From: Sternotherus odoratus
Taxonomy: Eukaryota > Chordata > Testudines > Kinosternidae
Assembly: GCA_032164245.1 (NCBI GenBank)
Contig: JAVMKO010000001.1
Coordinates: 78,923,892 to 78,987,891 of the forward strand
Direction of reading: 5' to 3'
Length of the DNA: 64,000 nucleotides
Each line of letters opens with the position of its first letter. Positions within the stretch are counted from its first letter, which is position 1. The notes below the pieces were generated by a model that did no database searches, had not been told where the DNA came from, and saw only the letters and a program-made list of their open reading frames with translations. The position numbers were made by a program, and so were the translations under genes. Shown here piece by piece: positions 34,461-64,000 of the stretch.

Positions 34461-36292
34461 GTGGATTGACAATGGTCAAGGAAATAGCTAGAGTTGCTTC
34501 CTCACAATCTTCTCACGTAATCTTCCCAAAAAGGAAGGTTAGATACATGGTTCTAACTGGTAATATCAGCATCAAAAGATGGCTTGTTGAGCAAGGGCCC
34601 AACGTAGGTTCAATGAGAACTGCTGCCACCTTGCCCTCCCTTAACGAGGCGCTGACTATCTTTGCACATGTCCCTGCCCCACCTCCCAGCTATATTTTAT
34701 CCATCAGAGGGCAAAGATCCATTTCACAAGCTGCAGGCCCTGAATTCCCCAAGCGGTTGGTCAGAATAAATCATGATAATCTCACCCATGCACAGACTTA
34801 TTGCTGTGGGAACAACCCGACTTATTTGCAGGGTAGAAATAAGTAACCCGGCGGGCTGAAACATTCAGCTCTGCATTTGAGAGAAGCTAGCCTGGATCTG
34901 CTGGGCTGTCTGCATCCCGGAAATGTTCCACTGACGTTGTTAAGGAATGGGTTCAGAAGATGCAGCATTAGAGTGCAAGACAGCAAGTTTAGTGGAAATT
35001 AAAAAATATAATAAATATTATTAAAATCTAGTTGTGTATGATAAGGCTGAAGAGTCTTATCAGACTCCAGAGATAAGGCATAAAACTAATTCCTGAGGCT
35101 ACTAAAAATTGGAAGAAAATCAGACCAAAAAATTGTACCTGGAAGCTGGGTGTGACAACAAAACAAAAAATGAACAGTCAGACAAGATCTGCAGGGAAAA
35201 ATAAGTAAAATAAGATGATCAAGTTTATGTTAGCCAGTGAAGTTAAAGGAAATAAGGGTTTTTATATCGGGGGGAAAAAGTAATACCAAAAAGAAATTCA
35301 ATCCATTAATAAGTGAGGCAGAAATGACATTAACAGCAAAAAAATGTCTGAGGTATTGATTTCCTTTTAAGCCTCTCTTAATCAGAATAATAAGAAAAAG
35401 ATATGTGGATAGTAATGAAGACCTTTAAAATATATTGATCAAAACCAGATACAAGAGTATTTAAATCATCATGTTGTTAGGTGAATTAGCTAGTGTGCTT
35501 ATTAAACTACTTTTTAAAAAACAATACTTGGTCACAGAGAATAGGGAAGCACCAGAGGCTTGAAGTCAGACAACCAGTCTGACCAATTAGAAAGTGTATG
35601 AGAAGCAATCCTGGTCATAGTTAACTTAATTACTTTAGAGATTTAAATTAAACAAATACAAGTAAGAAGAGAAAAATCTCCAAACAAAGAGGAGGAAAAT
35701 AGAACCAAAACAAACTAAGTCACTTCAGTTTATAAGGAGCAAGCCATGTCAGACAACCCTGGAAATACTCACATGTGAGTAGCCTTGCTTAATTCAGTGG
35801 CACTTCTCATGTCTGAAGTTATTCACATGTTTAAGTGATGGTGTAAACCACTACCTGTGCTGTGTTATGGGGGAGGGGAAGCTTTATAAAGAGCTGCTGT
35901 TAGGTTAGAGGTGGTCGAACCAGTTGTAGGGGGTGCCATCTGTTCCCAGGCTGGCTATACTGACTGGCAATCTCTTTGTCAACTCACCTTGGAGGGAGCA
36001 TACCTAATAGAATGACGGAAAGATACCATGGCCAGCTTAAGGTCAAGTGAGGTTCTTCTGGGCATGTTCAGCACTAGAAGCAGTCCACAGATATTAAATA
36101 TACTGCACATGCCCAGTGTAGCAGCTCATGACTGCTGTCCCTATAAATAAAAGTAGGGAGAGACAGAGAATTCCATTCATGTTCTTATACCAAACCCAGC
36201 ATCATGGTATTTGAGAACCAGACTGGCCGATAGGAAGAAATCTGCTACAATGCAACTTCCAGGCAGGCTGTGGACAGGACGCAATTAAGGGT

Positions 36293-36797
36293 ATGAAATG
36301 GCTTCCGTATGAGGAGAGATTAATAAGACTGGGACTTTTCAGCTTGGAAAAGAGACTACTAAGGGTGGATATGATGGAGGTCTATAAAATCATGAGGGGT
36401 GTGGAGAAAGTAAATAAGGAAGCGTTATTTACTCCTTCTCATAACACAAGAACTAGGGCTCATCAAACCAAATTAATAGGCAGCAGATTTAAAACAAACA
36501 AAAGGAAGTATTTCTTCAACCTGTGGAACTCTTTGCCAGAGGATGTTGTGAAGGACAAGACTATAGCAGGGTTCAAAAAGAACTAGATAAATTAATGAAG
36601 GATAGGTCTATCAATTAGAAAGGATGGGTAGGGATGGTGTCCCTAGCCTGTTTACTAGAAGCTGGGAACGAATCTCTTGATTATTACTTGCTCTGTTCAT
36701 TCCCTCTGGGGCCCAAAGCATTGGCCACTCTTGGAAGAAAGGGTACTGGGCTAGATGAACAATTGGTCTGATCCAATATGCCTGTTCTTATGTTCAA
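36293..36797 (+). mobile_element. CR1-like LINE 3' end with ORF2 tail
   Basis: The 97-codon frame (36293-36586) reads [23 protein letters not shown] and [11 protein letters not shown], the characteristic end of CR1 reverse-transcriptase proteins. The 3' UTR follows to GCCTGTTCTTATGTTC. It is truncated 5' and not mobile. It lies just left of the likely FAM83F 3' UTR. Confidence 0.88.
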
Positions 36798-36849
36798 CTG
36801 ACTAGATTTTATCAATTGCAGGAAACTCCCTCATCATACAGACAATCAG

Positions 36850-38092
36850 AGTGATCAAAGACCCAGCAGACTATTGTTTATTGGGATTGTTTATTTTTGG
36901 GTGGTGGTCTTTGTTACAGATTCCAGGTACAACTGGAATGCGTGTGGAACTTTGTTCATTTTCTTTAAAGAAACCATATTTCCTTTGCTGTGTTCAATAA
37001 CATGTTAGTATAAACATATTATTTATATTTAGGTGGTTATTTACCACGATGATGTATTTTTCTTACAAATCACTGAGGATTTGTTGAAGGCAGCATATTG
37101 TGGTGATCTGCATGGCAAAAATTCACTCAAACACGTCAGGACAAAATACTAGTCCAAATATTGAATGAATCTAATGGGGGTGTGCACAATAACAGGTGTC
37201 TTCATATATTTATGGGATGGGGACCTCTTTTTTATGTATTTGGAAGGGGGAGGTTAATTAAAAATGAAAAGTAAGCCAGACATTTTAAACTTTCACCCAT
37301 CTCTCCTTGTCTTTTCAGCCTTCAAGAGGTGTCCCTTTACTTACTCACTTTCCATTAAGACCAAGATGGCACAGAATTAACAATTAAACTGATTTTATGA
37401 TTCATCTCCTGTGGCCCTGTATAATCTTGCAGCACTCCTTTCCATTCCAGGCCTGGGACCCCACAAGTACCTCGATCTTGGTCTGAAACATTCCCTTATA
37501 TTCCAAACCTTGTCGTCTCCTGAGGGGAATTTATTACCAAATCATTCAAGTCAGTTGTTAGTTTTATGACATGAAGTGAAGAGCTAGTATACTAACCCTC
37601 TAGTCTCTTCCAGCCAAATACACCTTCTTCATCCACTGAAACTTCTAGCTGTCCCTGCTAATAATAGAAATCTATAGAAATCCACGGACAAGGAAAATCC
37701 ACATGATCTACAAATTTCACAATTTTCTCCCAAACGATGCAATGCTGTCCTTTGGAGTCTGTAGCTAGATAGATTGAAATAGTTGCATTAAGAAGTGGGA
37801 AGCTTCCCTGCATTCATCTCAATGAGGGCTTAGCTCCAAGTTCCAATTATCACAGTTAAATATTGACATTAACACTTTCACTGCTAGTCCTTACAGAGGA
37901 ACCACCCACATTTTTATGCTTTATGCAACACGTGTGCTTTCACTGGAGATTACAGATTGCATCCTGGACATTACAGTGGTTTGAAAGACCATTTGTGTGA
38001 GAACAAGTCTGCAGGTTTCAAATGGGTAAGAAGTCATACGTTCCATCAAATGCTGTGTTGGGGTCTTCAATTCTCCTGACGTTGTTTCCAAA
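36850..38092 (-). other. FAM83F: Likely FAM83F 3' UTR
   Basis: About 1.2 kb of AT-rich DNA without recognisable transposons follows the FAM83F stop. Minus-strand AATAAA polyadenylation signals fall near 37528, 36888 and 36874. A CR1 fragment begins just to the left (36797). Which signal is used cannot be decided from sequence. Confidence 0.5.

Positions 38093-64000
<25,908 letters not shown>

Larger units (their letters stand above)
31300..36290. other. Mostly plain non-coding DNA
   Basis: No exon recognised. It contains the MIR-like relic at 32105-32385, a fragment like a hAT left end (GGATTGGGCAAACTATGGCC near 32684), and repeat R1 at 34260-34460. AT-rich without coding signal elsewhere. 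On the FAM83F-TNRC6B reading this is intergenic. Confidence 0.5.

Overview
The window is vertebrate nuclear DNA, most probably from a turtle. It has large introns with GT/AG splice sites, CpG islands and dense transposable-element relics. CR1 LINE 3' ends, PIF/Harbinger elements, many short hAT and Tigger-like elements with intact target-site duplications, solo LTRs and MIR-like SINE relics are all present. The turtle assignment is an inference from the repeat mixture; no lineage-specific gene proves it.

One protein-coding gene can be reconstructed almost completely: FAM83F, on the minus strand from the right edge (64000) to 38093. Five coding exons were placed by splice signals, reading phase and family resemblance: 64000-63562, 51195-51028, 46060-45939, 45309-44594 and 38157-38093. 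Only about the first two codons lie beyond the right edge. The joined product is about 504 residues. It has the FAM83 pseudo-phospholipase-D (DUF1669) domain, an FxxxF motif of the kind that binds casein kinase 1, and a C-terminal CVIS prenylation box on a tiny last exon 6.4 kb from exon 4.

A CpG island at about 9.0-11.4 kb looks like a promoter firing leftward. It has eleven CCAAT boxes, nearly all on the minus strand, and a strong minus-strand splice donor at 9773. In mammals TNRC6B follows FAM83F in the same orientation, so this is a candidate TNRC6B promoter and non-coding first exon, by synteny only. On that reading 1-9.7 kb is its first intron and 11-37 kb is intergenic.

Layout: 1-3.2 kb, truncated Harbinger element with convergent genes and an extra ORF. 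3.6-5.5 kb, short transposons and three adjacent tandem arrays. 5.5-9 kb, plain AT-rich DNA. 9-11.4 kb, CpG island. 11.9-31.3 kb, repeat-rich intergenic DNA (two Harbinger-type MITEs, three hAT families, solo LTR, CR1, a Harbinger relic with an inverted repeat). 31.3-36.8 kb, mostly plain with SINE and CR1 relics. 36.8-64 kb, FAM83F, whose introns hold nested transposons, a hAT remnant with an open transposase tail, and a full-length but broken Harbinger element.

No tRNA, rRNA, CRISPR array or bacterial-type operon was seen.
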